A stretch of 64,000 bases of DNA. Source: Sinisalibacter aestuarii (GTDB lineage: Bacteria; Pseudomonadota; Alphaproteobacteria; Rhodobacterales; Rhodobacteraceae). The notes below the pieces were generated by a model. It ran no database searches. It was not told where the DNA came from and was given only the letters and a program-made list of their open reading frames with translations. Where the stretch lies: positions 558,001 to 622,000 of the forward strand of contig NZ_BROH01000001.1 in the NCBI RefSeq assembly GCF_027923545.1, written 5' to 3'. The position numbers and the translations under genes were made by a program. Shown here one piece after another: positions 8,174 to 16,375 of the stretch; position 1 is the first letter of the stretch; every line of letters starts with the position of its first letter.

Positions 8174-9514
8174 ATGGCCCATATCGGATTCGATCAGCTC
8201 AACGCCGAAATCGCCGCCGTTTCGCCCATGCGCGATGTTGGCCGGGTCGCGCGGATCGGGCGCGGCACGATCGAGGTGTCGGGCCTCAGCCATGTGGCGG
8301 CGCAGGGCGACATGGTCGAGATCGACACGCCGGGCCATGTGCGGCGGCGCGGCGAGGTGCTGAACCTTGCGCAAGACCACGTCACCGTGCTGCCGGACGG
8401 CGACATCGAGGGGCTTACCATTGGCGCCGCGGTTGCGCTGATCGGCGCGAGCCAGATTGCCCCCGACGATAGCTGGATCGGCCGGGTGATCGACCCGATG
8501 GGCCAGGCGCTCGACGGGCGGGCGATCCTGCGCGGGCCGGTGGCGCGCCCGCTCAGGGGTGTGCCGATGAACCCGACCGAGCGGCGGGTGCTGGGCGCCC
8601 GGCTGGAGACGGGGCTTGCCGTGTTCAACACGCTGTTGCCCATCGTCCGCGGCCAGCGGATCGGGCTTTTTGCCGGGTCCGGCGTGGGCAAATCGACCCT
8701 GCTCGCCAAACTCGCGCGCGGGGTGCATGCGGATGTGGTGGTGATCGCGCTCATTGGCGAGCGCGGGCGCGAGGTGCGCGAATTCGTCGAGCGGGTGCTG
8801 GGCGCCGAGGGGATGCGGCGCGCGGTGGTGGTCGCGGCCACCTCCGACCAGTCGCCGCTGGTGCGCCGCCGCTGTGCCTGGACGGCGATGGCGGTGGCCG
8901 AGCACTTCCGCGATCAGGGCAAGCATGTGCTGTTTCTCGCCGACAGTGTGACGCGATTTGCCGAAGCGCACCGTGAGATCTCGCTGGCGGCGGGCGAGGG
9001 AGGCAGCCTGCGTGGCTTTCCGCCGTCGACGGCGCATCAGATCACCGCCCTGTGCGAGCGGGCGGGCCCGGGTGCGGGGACGGCGGGCGATATCACGGCG
9101 GTGTTTTCCGTGCTTGTGGCCGGGTCCGACATGGAAGAGCCGGTGGCCGATATTCTGCGCGGGGTGCTCGACGGGCATGTCGTGCTCGACCGGTCGATAG
9201 CCGAGCGCGGGCGCTTTCCGGCGATCGACCTGTTGCGTTCGGTGAGCCGCGCCCTGCCCGGCGCCGCGAGCGAGGCGGAGAATACGCTGATTTCGGCCGC
9301 AAGGCAGCGCCTCGGGGCCTATGACCGTTCGGAAATGATGATCCGCGCCGGGCTCTATGCCGCCGGCTCCGACCCTGCGCTGGATGCGGCGATCGAGAGC
9401 TGGCCGAAGCTCGATGCCTTCCTGTCGGAAGATGAATGGGAGGATACGAAGGCCAGCTTCCGCAGGCTGGCGGCGTGTTTGGCGGGGGAAGCGCGGGCGC
9501 AGGGCGAGGGCTGA
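8174..9514 (+). CDS. fliI: Flagellum-specific export ATPase FliI
   Basis: FliI, 446 residues, is the cytoplasmic F1-beta-like ATPase that energises and feeds the flagellar type III export gate. The Walker A motif GSGVGKST is at residues 168-175. The Walker B region reads HVLFLADSVTRFAEAHREI, and the catalytic-loop region GSLRGFPPSTAHQI is normal. I placed the start at 8174 because it has a GGAGAA ribosome-binding site 7 bases upstream and gives the standard family length; the upstream in-frame extension crosses flgB on the other strand. It is divergent from flgB. FliH and an annotated FliJ are not adjacent. Confidence 0.96.
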   Translation: MAHIGFDQLNAEIAAVSPMRDVGRVARIGRGTIEVSGLSHVAAQGDMVEIDTPGHVRRRGEVLNLAQDHVTVLPDGDIEGLTIGAAVALIGASQIAPDDSWIGRVIDPMGQALDGRAILRGPVARPLRGVPMNPTERRVLGARLETGLAVFNTLLPIVRGQRIGLFAGSGVGKSTLLAKLARGVHADVVVIALIGERGREVREFVERVLGAEGMRRAVVVAATSDQSPLVRRRCAWTAMAVAEHFRDQGKHVLFLADSVTRFAEAHREISLAAGEGGSLRGFPPSTAHQITALCERAGPGAGTAGDITAVFSVLVAGSDMEEPVADILRGVLDGHVVLDRSIAERGRFPAIDLLRSVSRALPGAASEAENTLISAARQRLGAYDRSEMMIRAGLYAAGSDPALDAAIESWPKLDAFLSEDEWEDTKASFRRLAACLAGEARAQGEG

Positions 9515-9645
9515 CCGATGCCGGACCGCCACCGGCGAGGCCCTGTTTCAACGGCTCGCCAAAGTGCGATTTGCGGTGCGCTTGTCTGCCGGCACCTTGC
9601 TTGGATACCGGCCAGACCTTGGTGCTTGCCGCCCGCCTACTCGGC

Positions 9646-10437
9646 TTACCGGGTCTGCAGCAACGTGAGCGCGATGGAGCCCGACGACATTGCGGCGCGC
9701 CCTGCGTTGATCTGGGATCGGACGAGGAACAGCCGGTTCAACTCGTCACGCGCATGCGGATCGGCAAACTGCGCCACCTCGCCGCTGCCGAAGATCGCCT
9801 TGGCCCGGTCGCGGAACATGGTGAGCTGATCGTCGATGTCGAGGGCCGCGAGCGTCGATGGCAGGCCGAGGGCGGTTTCGAACATCTGGCGCAGGGGTTC
9901 GTTGCCCATGACCGCATACCACTTGCCGTTGGCGGTGTTGTCAGCGTCGACAATTGCGCCCAGATCGCGCTCCATCGACAGGGCGAGGCGCATGTCGTTG
10001 TCCTGCGCGCCAACGGCGATCTCGAACTGGCGGGTCTTGTAGGCGTCGAGGATTCGCGCGGGGAAGTCGGAAAGCGCGGTGTTCGGGGTGCCGAGATCGA
10101 AGCCGAAAGCTTCCGTCAAAGCGAGGTAGCGCTTGTCGACCATCCGGTTGGCGAAACTGGTAGGATCGAGCGCGCCTTCTTCGAGCACTTTGCGGATGAA
10201 GGCCTTGTTCGGCAAATCATCGTCGAGGCCGAAGGCGCCGAGCGCCACTTTCAGCAGCCGGTAATCGCCGACGAGATCCTCGGCGCTTGTGACCTCGCCG
10301 ATCTTCTCGGCAAAATATTCTGTGTCGCGCCGGATCTCGGGCGCGGCGTTGAACGCCTGTTTCTGCGCCTCCTGTGTGCGTTGCAGAAAGGTCCAGCCGG
10401 CCATGCCGCCGAAGGGAAGGATCGGCTGAAACCCCAT
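9646..10437 (-). CDS. DUF1217 flagellar-associated protein
   Basis: The product is 263 residues and matches what I know as the DUF1217 family, found in Rhodobacterales and relatives almost only inside flagellar loci. It has no signal peptide or membrane span. The N-terminus (MGFQPILPFGGMAGWTFLQR) and the repeated DLVGDYRLLKVALGAFGLDDD, NKAFIRKVLEEG and ADKRY-like blocks are typical. Its function is not established; a cytoplasmic or exported flagellar accessory role is inferred from context. It starts 2 bp after flbT, so it belongs to the flagellin-flaF-flbT unit. About 130 bp without features separate it from the convergent fliI. The start at 10437 gives the conserved N-terminus. Confidence 0.8.
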   Translation of the reverse strand: MGFQPILPFGGMAGWTFLQRTQEAQKQAFNAAPEIRRDTEYFAEKIGEVTSAEDLVGDYRLLKVALGAFGLDDDLPNKAFIRKVLEEGALDPTSFANRMVDKRYLALTEAFGFDLGTPNTALSDFPARILDAYKTRQFEIAVGAQDNDMRLALSMERDLGAIVDADNTANGKWYAVMGNEPLRQMFETALGLPSTLAALDIDDQLTMFRDRAKAIFGSGEVAQFADPHARDELNRLFLVRSQINAGRAAMSSGSIALTLLQTR

Positions 10438-10439
10438 CG

Positions 10440-10847
10440 CTACATCTCCCGCGCCGCCGCGAGCAGCCGCTCTTCGCGCGGCAGCAGGGCGCGCAGGGCC
10501 TTGAGCGCCTGGTAGAACTGGGCTTCCAGCACTGCCGAGGTGGCCTGTTCCAGTTGCATCCGGCTGTCGTGGTCGGTGAACACCTGGCTGAGCTGTTCGA
10601 TGCCGCGCAGCAATTGCAGGCGGGCTTCGTCCGGGTCGGCATCGCCCGACAGGACGAGCTGGGCGATATAGCTGACGCGGCGCACCGGCGTGTTGACCTG
10701 ATCGGGGTGGATCGCGTCGCGCAGGCGCAGGATATTGGCGCCCGGCGTGACGATGGAGATCCGCGACCGGCGGTCGCCGTTTTCGAGGACGGCGCCGTTG
10801 ACGAGAACCCGCTCGCGCGGGCCGAGCTTGAGGACAAGGCCGCTCAT
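10440..10847 (-). CDS. flbT: Flagellin synthesis repressor FlbT
   Basis: FlbT, 135 residues, is the post-transcriptional regulator that in Caulobacter binds the 5' untranslated region of flagellin mRNA and lowers its stability and translation until assembly is ready. The opening MSGLVLKLGPRERVLVNGAV and the later PRRVSYIAQL-like region and LRALLPREERL tail are typical. Its ATG overlaps the flaF stop (ATGA), and DUF1217 follows after 2 bp. The target here should be the flagellin gene two positions upstream, whose leader contains a hairpin (12880-12896). Confidence 0.92.
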   Translation of the reverse strand: MSGLVLKLGPRERVLVNGAVLENGDRRSRISIVTPGANILRLRDAIHPDQVNTPVRRVSYIAQLVLSGDADPDEARLQLLRGIEQLSQVFTDHDSRMQLEQATSAVLEAQFYQALKALRALLPREERLLAAAREM

Positions 10848-11221
10848 GCCGGCTCCGCCCCGTTGCGCAGGCCCCGCATGAGGGCGGTGTTGATCTCGAC
10901 AAGCACGTCCACCGTTTCGGCGCCGCGCAAGACCTTGCGGCTGTGCTGCGCGGTGAATTCGGCGAGGTAGAAGATCCGGGCGCGCAGATCGGGCGGCAGG
11001 CCATTGGTGTTCTCGGCCACATCGGCGGCGAGCATCGTCCAGAGCTGGCGGTTTCGGTGCAGCGCTTCGGCGAGCTGGCCGAAGCCCATCGCGCCCTTGG
11101 CGGCGGCGGCGCTGAGGCTGTGCGTGACATGGGCGAAGGCATCGTATTCGGTGCCGCGCGGGGTTCTGATCGGGGCCTTGTTCGAGGCATAGGCCGTTTT
11201 GGCCATCTGGAGGGCGTTCAC
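10844..11221 (-). CDS. flaF: Flagellin biosynthesis regulator FlaF
   Basis: FlaF, about 125 residues, promotes flagellin synthesis or export and acts opposite to FlbT in Caulobacter. Core blocks are LQMAKTAY at the start, REYDAF-like GTEYDAFAHVTHSL, and ENTNGLPPDLRARIFYLAEF. An ATG exists 21 bp upstream (11242), giving 132 residues. I prefer the GTG at 11221 because an AAGGAA ribosome-binding site sits six bases before it and the product then begins directly with the conserved NALQMAK. The gene lies 83 bp downstream of flagellin and overlaps flbT by four bases. Confidence 0.9.
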   Translation of the reverse strand: MNALQMAKTAYASNKAPIRTPRGTEYDAFAHVTHSLSAAAAKGAMGFGQLAEALHRNRQLWTMLAADVAENTNGLPPDLRARIFYLAEFTAQHSRKVLRGAETVDVLVEINTALMRGLRNGAEPA

Positions 11222-11267
11222 GGGAGTTCCTTCCGCTGACATGAGGGCTCAGGCGAGGGCGGTGTGG

Positions 11268-11294
11268 GGCGGGGCGCCGTCCGGGCGCCCCGCC
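11268..11294 (-). terminator. GC-rich hairpin between flagellin and flaF (attenuator or mRNA stabiliser)
   Basis: A perfect 11-bp stem (arms 11268-11278 and 11284-11294) with a 5-base loop starts 10 bp after the flagellin stop. No run of U follows on the transcribed strand, so it is not a classical intrinsic terminator. It could be a partial terminator that lets flaF-flbT be made at a lower level than flagellin, or a 3' stabiliser for abundant flagellin mRNA. Structure is seen; function is inferred. Confidence 0.5.
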
Positions 11295-11304
11295 GGTGCT
11301 TGGC

Positions 11305-12858
11305 TTAGCGGAACAGCGAGAGGATGTTCTGCGGCGCCTGATTGGCGATGGAAAGCGCCTGGGTGCCGAGCTGCTGCTGCACCTGGAGCGCCTGCAGCCG
11401 GGCCGAGGCGGCCTCCATATCGGCATCGACAAGCGAACCGATCCCGGCCTTGAGCGAGTCGGTGAGGCTGGAAATGAACTCGTTCTGAGTCTCCACCCGC
11501 CCGGCGGCCGAGCCGAAATCGGCGGCGGCGTCGATCGCGGTGTTGATCATCGTCTCGATATTGTCGAGCGCCGCGGCCGCCCCCGCATCCGTGGTCACAT
11601 CCACCGAGTCGAGGCCGAAGAGGCCGCCCGATGCGGTGCCGTCCTGGGTCACCGAAAAGGCGAAATCCCGACCGCCGGTTTCATCGTCCACGGCGAGCGA
11701 CCACTGTCCGGTGTCACTGTCGAACTGCACCCTGGTCGATACGCCATCCGGCAGGTTCGAATCGATGGCAGTCTTCAGGCCGCGGGCCACGTCTTCCATC
11801 GTTTCGCCCTTGCCGGCGACGTAGTCAAACAACGACTGGCTGCCGACCGTGACCTTGAAGCTGTCGCCTTCAGCGACGCCGGCGGCAGCGGAGAAGTCGA
11901 TCGTTTCGGCGCGCTGTTCGATCGTGCCGGCATTCGGATCTGTCGGCGCGCCGGCACCGTTCACATCGGTGATTTCAAGTTCGCTGTCAGTCGACGAGGC
12001 GACGTTGACGTTGACGGAGGAAAACGCGCGCGTGTTCGAGATTTCCAGATCGGCCGCGGTGGCATCCGCGCTGATCCCTTCAATGCCCAGCGCATTGATC
12101 TCACTCATGAAATAGGCCGCAACATCATCGTTGGTGTCGCCAGCGGCTGCGGTGTAGTTCAGCTTGCTGCCATTGATGTCGATCTCGAAGGTTTCACCCC
12201 CGACCGCCGCGGCGGCCATGCCAAAGGTGAGCGTGGCGGACTTGCCGGCTGCGTCGGTGGTCGTGCCCGTTGCAGCGGCCGTGCCACCCGGGGCGGTGAT
12301 CGAGCCATAGGATGTGATCGAGGCCACCGCGGTGGTGCCCGCGGTGCCTGCGCTCGTAGTCAGATCCTGGCGCGCCACGGCAATGTTCGAGGCTGACACC
12401 GTGCCGTTCGACGAGCGGTCGAGCGACGACAGGATGTTAACATCGTCGAAGCCCTGAACCATGTTGAGGCCGTTGAACTGCGCGGCGCCCACCACCGAGG
12501 CGATCTGGTCGCGCAAGGCATTGATATCGGTCTGGAGCTTCTCGCGGTCGACGTTCTCTTCCTGCGCCGCAACGATCTTGCCCTTCATGTCTTTCAGAAG
12601 ATCGGTCACCGTCTCCGATGCCTTTTGGGCGACGGCAAGGGTCGATTCGCCGAGCGACAGGCTGTCGGAGATCGCGGTGAAGCCGTTCACATCGGCTTCC
12701 ATCACCTTCGAGATCGCCCAGACGGCGGAATTGTCCTTCGCCGAGGCGATGGCCTTGCCGGTGGAGATTTCGTTCTGGGTTTGCGCCAGGTTCGAGTTGA
12801 TCGACTTGAGCGTTTGCAGCGCGACCATTGCGCTGGTGTTGGTCAGAATGCTGGACAT
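11305..12858 (-). CDS. fliC: Flagellin
   Basis: Flagellin, 517 residues, is the filament subunit exported by the flagellar type III system. The N-terminal D0/D1 region (MSSILTNTSAMVALQTL onward, about residues 1-150) and the C-terminal region (MEAASARLQALQVQQQLG to LSLFR) are well conserved. Between them, residues 150-430 form a large Ala/Thr/Gly-rich variable domain expected to be surface-exposed, which makes the protein much longer than minimal alphaproteobacterial flagellins of about 270-300 residues. Only one flagellin gene is seen here. A GAAGGAAC ribosome-binding site precedes the ATG, and a leader hairpin lies at 12880-12896. flaF and flbT follow, an arrangement typical of FlbT-regulated flagellins. 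Confidence 0.95.
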   Translation of the reverse strand: MSSILTNTSAMVALQTLKSINSNLAQTQNEISTGKAIASAKDNSAVWAISKVMEADVNGFTAISDSLSLGESTLAVAQKASETVTDLLKDMKGKIVAAQEENVDREKLQTDINALRDQIASVVGAAQFNGLNMVQGFDDVNILSSLDRSSNGTVSASNIAVARQDLTTSAGTAGTTAVASITSYGSITAPGGTAAATGTTTDAAGKSATLTFGMAAAAVGGETFEIDINGSKLNYTAAAGDTNDDVAAYFMSEINALGIEGISADATAADLEISNTRAFSSVNVNVASSTDSELEITDVNGAGAPTDPNAGTIEQRAETIDFSAAAGVAEGDSFKVTVGSQSLFDYVAGKGETMEDVARGLKTAIDSNLPDGVSTRVQFDSDTGQWSLAVDDETGGRDFAFSVTQDGTASGGLFGLDSVDVTTDAGAAAALDNIETMINTAIDAAADFGSAAGRVETQNEFISSLTDSLKAGIGSLVDADMEAASARLQALQVQQQLGTQALSIANQAPQNILSLFR

Positions 12859-12879
12859 ATGGTGGTTCCTTCAGTCGTG

Positions 12880-12896
12880 CGGCGCCGTTTGCGCCG
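12880..12896 (-). promoter_or_regulatory. Hairpin in flagellin mRNA leader, candidate FlbT site
   Basis: A 6-bp perfect stem (CGGCGC / GCGCCG) with a 5-base loop lies 21 bp upstream of the flagellin ATG, just 5' of the ribosome-binding site. FlbT of Caulobacter acts through the flagellin 5' untranslated region, and flbT is two genes downstream, so this is a reasonable site for that control. A further inverted repeat (GTGTCG / CGACAC, 13045-13065) lies about 187 bp upstream. I see no convincing sigma-28 or sigma-54 promoter in 12897-13083. Confidence 0.4.
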
Positions 12897-13083
12897 GGTT
12901 TGAGGTCCGCCCGTTGCGGGGCAGGTTCAGAGCCATTCTGACCTCTGCGGATCGTGCTATTCCCAATCCGCGCCACCCCCTCAGGATGCGCGTGCAGCCT
13001 GAGGCTGAAGTGCCTAAAGAACGGTGAAGAGCTGAGGGCGAAATGTGTCGGATTTTAGACGACACGGGCGCGCTGCGAAGGAA

Positions 13084-13437
13084 TCAGGCGCGATGGTTAA
13101 TGCCATCTGCGGCGTGCGTTTGGCCAAGATCCCGGCGTGCGCCATCGGCGCTGTAGGTGCTGAGGCGCACAGGCGGTTCCCCGATGTGGGCAAGGCGTTG
13201 GCGCGCGGCCTCGATCCCGCGCACGGCACCTTGCAGAAGCCGCTGATTTCGTTCGGCTTTGGCGCGGATGCGGGTGAGTTGCGCCGTGTCGGCCGCGCCC
13301 GCGAGCCGCGCGATCAGCTGCGCCTTGTGCCGGGTGGCGCGGTCAAGCTGCGCGATCCGGCCTTCGATGAGCAAAGCACGTTCCCGGTCGAGCAGATCTT
13401 CCAGCGCGTCGGCCGCGCCGGGGCGGTCAAACAGCAT
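13084..13437 (-). CDS. FlgN-like small coiled-coil flagellar protein
   Basis: The product is 117 residues, all-helical in appearance, without membrane segments. It begins LFDRPGAADALEDLLDRERALLIEG, and a long heptad-like helix runs through residues 5-80. This fits FlgN, the export chaperone for the hook-filament junction proteins FlgK and FlgL, in size and helix pattern. FlgN sequences diverge, so the name rests mainly on context. The start ATG lies within the last 11 bases of the FlgJ-like gene, so the two are coupled. flgK and flgL themselves are not in the window. The frame is open further upstream, but that part overlaps the FlgJ-like gene. Confidence 0.65.
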   Translation of the reverse strand: MLFDRPGAADALEDLLDRERALLIEGRIAQLDRATRHKAQLIARLAGAADTAQLTRIRAKAERNQRLLQGAVRGIEAARQRLAHIGEPPVRLSTYSADGARRDLGQTHAADGINHRA

Positions 13438-13717
13438 TGTCGGCCCTTTCCTTAAGTGCGTCGAACAGGCTCCGGGCAAGCCCGATACCGCCGGCGCCAA
13501 CCATCGCGCGGGCCTGTTCGAGCCGCAGAAAAGAGGCGAACTGCTCTTCGCCCGCACCGCCGCCGAAGGCGTCTGGCATATCGCCCAGCCCGGCGGATTT
13601 GAGCATTTCGGCGAGGAAGCTCGCCTCCAGCTCCCGGGCGGCGGTGTGCAAGGCGGCGTCGCGCCGTGCCGTGTCTGGCCGTGGGGCGGGGGTGGCGAAT
13701 GCGTCAAGCGGGGTCAT
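13427..13717 (-). CDS. Rod-binding protein, FlgJ N-terminal domain type
   Basis: The product is 96 residues and corresponds to the rod-cap domain of FlgJ only. It has the block ARELEASFLAEMLKSAGLGDMP and the following LEQARAMV-like helix seen in alphaproteobacterial rod-binding proteins. No peptidoglycan hydrolase domain is present, so hole-punching in the wall during rod growth must be done by another enzyme. The stand-alone short form is usual in this group. It is divergent from fliK, with 76 bp between start codons, and overlaps the FlgN-like gene by 11 bases. Confidence 0.8.
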   Translation of the reverse strand: MTPLDAFATPAPRPDTARRDAALHTAARELEASFLAEMLKSAGLGDMPDAFGGGAGEEQFASFLRLEQARAMVGAGGIGLARSLFDALKERADNAV

Positions 13718-13793
13718 GGCGAATCTTTCGAATTGACCGAAATCGCCGGTAGTTTGCCCGCTGCGGGTAAAGAATCGGTAACTCCTCTCTGAC

Positions 13794-15605
13794 ATGGTCG
13801 TGCCATCGGAGTCAGAATACCCGGACCGGATCATGCACCTGCCCCTGCTCGCCCTCATCCTGCCCGCCACGGAGGCGGACGCGGCATGTGCCCGAACCGG
13901 CGATGTCGGCGAAAGCGCGTTCGACCGGGTTTTTGCCGGTGATGGTGGCCGGGCGATAGTGGCCGGGGAACGGCTGGCGGCCATCCCCGAAGCCGGGCCG
14001 CTGCGCGGCGATATGGCAGCTAGGGGCCGGTCGGGCTTCGGCGAGGTGCTTGCCGAGGAGAATGGGCGGGAGCCGATGGCCGATCCGGGCAGGGTGCGGG
14101 GGCAGGAGCCGGGCCGGCAGGCATGCCTGTCCTGCGATCGTGCCCCACCGGCTCCCACCGGGTGGTGGTCAATGGAGCCGGTCCGTCTTGTGGCGGTGGC
14201 CGACCCGGTGGCGTGGCGACCGGAGCGTGAGGTGCGAATGCCTGACGGCGATCTGCAGGCAGCCGGCCCCGATACTGGCTCTGCCGATCTGCCCGATGAG
14301 ACCGCGCCGCCGACGGACCGCGCTGCCGATGCCGGCGGCGAGGCGGTGGTTTTTGATGCCGGGTATGCCGGGATCGTCATGCCCTTGCCGGCGGCGGATG
14401 GGCCGGCGCGCGCTGTGAACGATGTTGCAGAGCCGGGAAAGGGCACGGACCATGCCGTATCGGCTCTTCGCCCGGATCGCGGGGCCTTGTCCGAACAGGC
14501 GGAGCCTCGCGCCATGAGCGTTTCGGTGCCCGAGACGGATGTGCCGGTGCGGGCGGGAACATCGAGTGAGCGCCGGGAGCCCGCACAGCCGGGACAGGCC
14601 GTGCAGGGGGGCAGGCCGGAGGCATCGTCTGGCGGTGCCTCTGCCAACCGCGACGGTGCCGCCCGGCAGTCCGTTGCGGCGTTGGCGCCAGCGCAGCCGG
14701 CTCCGCGCGCCTTGGCGATGTGGATGCACGATGGGGCCGTGCCGGCGCTCCGGCCCGTGGCGGAGGCCGTGGCCGATCTTTCGCCCGATCCAGCGGTTGC
14801 GGCAGATCCCGCTGGCCGGGAGCGCGCGCTTTCCGCGCAGCCCGGCCCGGCCTGGCGGGGAAGCTCAGCGCTTGTTGGTCCGGCCCTGGCCGTGGAGCGG
14901 GTGCCAATGCCGCGCGCGGCACCTCTTGCGGAGCCGGACATGGGCGATATGACCGATGCGCCGGCGCCCGTTCGCGCTGAGGTGGCGCAGGTGCAACGCA
15001 CCGGCCCGGCGACGCCCGCGATGGCCGGCCAGATTGCCGCCGCGCCGCCACCCTCCGACCGGCTGCCTGCCGTGATTGAGGTGGGTATCGGCGCCGAGGG
15101 GGATCGCGGTGAGCCGCAGGGTGAGGTGCCACTTGCCGAACCACGGTTGGCGCATCCTGCAGGCCATGCGCCGCTGGCGGCGCCCACGCCGCGGCCCGAG
15201 CTTGCCCGCGCCGTGGCGGTGCAGATCGCCGAGGTCGTCGCGCAGAACCATGAACGCGGGGTTGAGTTGCGGTTGCAGCCCGAGGAACTTGGGCGCGTCA
15301 GCCTGACGATGTCGGCCGATGGCGGTGTGTTGTCGGTGGCGCTGGCGGCAGACCGGGGCGACACGCTCGATCTGATGCGCCGGCATATCGAGATTCTGGG
15401 CGATGAGTTGCGCAAACTGGGCTACAGCTCGGTCGCATTCTCCTTCGCGGGCGGCGGGGACGGGCATGGCACTGGTGCTGCCCGCACCGGGCCGGCGCCT
15501 GCCCCCGGCACCGATGGCGACGACACCGAGGCAGGCCCCGTTGCGGCGGCCCTGCCCGATCCGGGCGCCAACCGCAAATCCAACGGCATTGATATGCGTC
15601 TTTGA
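13794..15605 (+). CDS. fliK: Flagellar hook-length control protein FliK
   Basis: FliK is the molecular ruler that measures hook length and triggers the FlhB switch. The product is 603 residues. Residues 1-460 are low-complexity and rich in Ala, Pro, Arg and Asp, without recognisable domains, as usual for the secreted ruler part. The conserved C-terminal domain spans about residues 470-565. It has the family block VELRLQPEELGRVSLTMS starting at residue 490 and then LDLMRRHIEILGDELRKLG. The tail is disordered. The start is uncertain: no good ribosome-binding site precedes 13794, and an ATG at 13833 is possible. It is followed by flgD after 13 bp. Confidence 0.88.
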   Translation: MVVPSESEYPDRIMHLPLLALILPATEADAACARTGDVGESAFDRVFAGDGGRAIVAGERLAAIPEAGPLRGDMAARGRSGFGEVLAEENGREPMADPGRVRGQEPGRQACLSCDRAPPAPTGWWSMEPVRLVAVADPVAWRPEREVRMPDGDLQAAGPDTGSADLPDETAPPTDRAADAGGEAVVFDAGYAGIVMPLPAADGPARAVNDVAEPGKGTDHAVSALRPDRGALSEQAEPRAMSVSVPETDVPVRAGTSSERREPAQPGQAVQGGRPEASSGGASANRDGAARQSVAALAPAQPAPRALAMWMHDGAVPALRPVAEAVADLSPDPAVAADPAGRERALSAQPGPAWRGSSALVGPALAVERVPMPRAAPLAEPDMGDMTDAPAPVRAEVAQVQRTGPATPAMAGQIAAAPPPSDRLPAVIEVGIGAEGDRGEPQGEVPLAEPRLAHPAGHAPLAAPTPRPELARAVAVQIAEVVAQNHERGVELRLQPEELGRVSLTMSADGGVLSVALAADRGDTLDLMRRHIEILGDELRKLGYSSVAFSFAGGGDGHGTGAARTGPAPAPGTDGDDTEAGPVAAALPDPGANRKSNGIDMRL

Positions 15606-15618
15606 GTGAGGAAGCTGA

Positions 15619-16299
15619 ATGGACGTCACTTCAACCCAGACCACCACGGCAACCGGGGGCACGGCGAAAAGCGATGCGGGATCGACCGGCAGCGCCATGA
15701 TCTCTTCGGATTTCGAGACCTTCCTGAAGATGCTCACCGTCCAGATGGAAAATCAGGATCCGCTGAACCCGATGGAGAGCACGGATTTCGCGGTCCAGCT
15801 CGCTACCTTCTCCGGCGTCGAGCAACAGGTTCAGACCAATGCATTGCTGGAGGCGATGGCCGGCCAGCTTGGGGCGATGAGCATGTCGGATCTGGCGGGC
15901 TGGGTCGGGATGGAGGCGCGCGCGGTCAGCGCGGCCTGGTTCTCCAACACCCCGCTCACGCTCAGGGCCGAGCCGGCGAGCGGGGCCGAGCGTGCCTATC
16001 TGGTGGTGCGCGATTCGGCCGGGGCGATCGTCGACCGGGTGGAGGTTCCGGTCTCGGACGAGCCGCTGCAATGGGCGGGCGTGTCGGGCGGTGGCGATCC
16101 GCTGCCGGCGGGGCTCTACAGCTTCAACCTGGAGAGCTATTCGCAGGGCAAGATGATCGCCGACAGGCAGATGGCGGTTTATTCCGAAGTGGTCGAGGCC
16201 CGGGTGGAAAACGGCGAGACGATCCTTGTGCTGCAAGGCGGCGCGGAGGTTGCGGCCTCGGAGGTCGATGCGCTGCGGATGCCGGAGCTGCCGGGCTGA
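15619..16299 (+). CDS. flgD: Flagellar hook-capping protein FlgD
   Basis: FlgD, 226 residues, caps the growing hook and is needed for hook polymerisation. The conserved N-terminal scaffold (FETFLKMLTVQMENQDPLNP and then STDFAVQLATFSGVEQQ) lies at about residues 32-70. The C-terminal half has the FlgD Ig-like/tudor-type pattern with GLYSFNLESYSQG. A GAGGAAG ribosome-binding site lies 3-9 bases before the ATG. It is the last flagellar gene of the window. The hook gene flgE, which often follows flgD, is absent; the next gene is an unrelated kinase-like gene. Confidence 0.95.
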   Translation: MDVTSTQTTTATGGTAKSDAGSTGSAMISSDFETFLKMLTVQMENQDPLNPMESTDFAVQLATFSGVEQQVQTNALLEAMAGQLGAMSMSDLAGWVGMEARAVSAAWFSNTPLTLRAEPASGAERAYLVVRDSAGAIVDRVEVPVSDEPLQWAGVSGGGDPLPAGLYSFNLESYSQGKMIADRQMAVYSEVVEARVENGETILVLQGGAEVAASEVDALRMPELPG

Positions 16300-16375
16300 C
16301 GCCGCGCTTTGAGCCGCCGCGCCTTGCCGATGCGGGCGCAGCGCCCTAGCTTGGCGCGACTTCAGCGAGGATGAC

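Noticed and set aside
12897-13083. Sigma-28 or sigma-54 promoter for flagellin
   Set aside because: Several GG...GC and TAAA-like pieces exist, but none has both elements at the right spacing.
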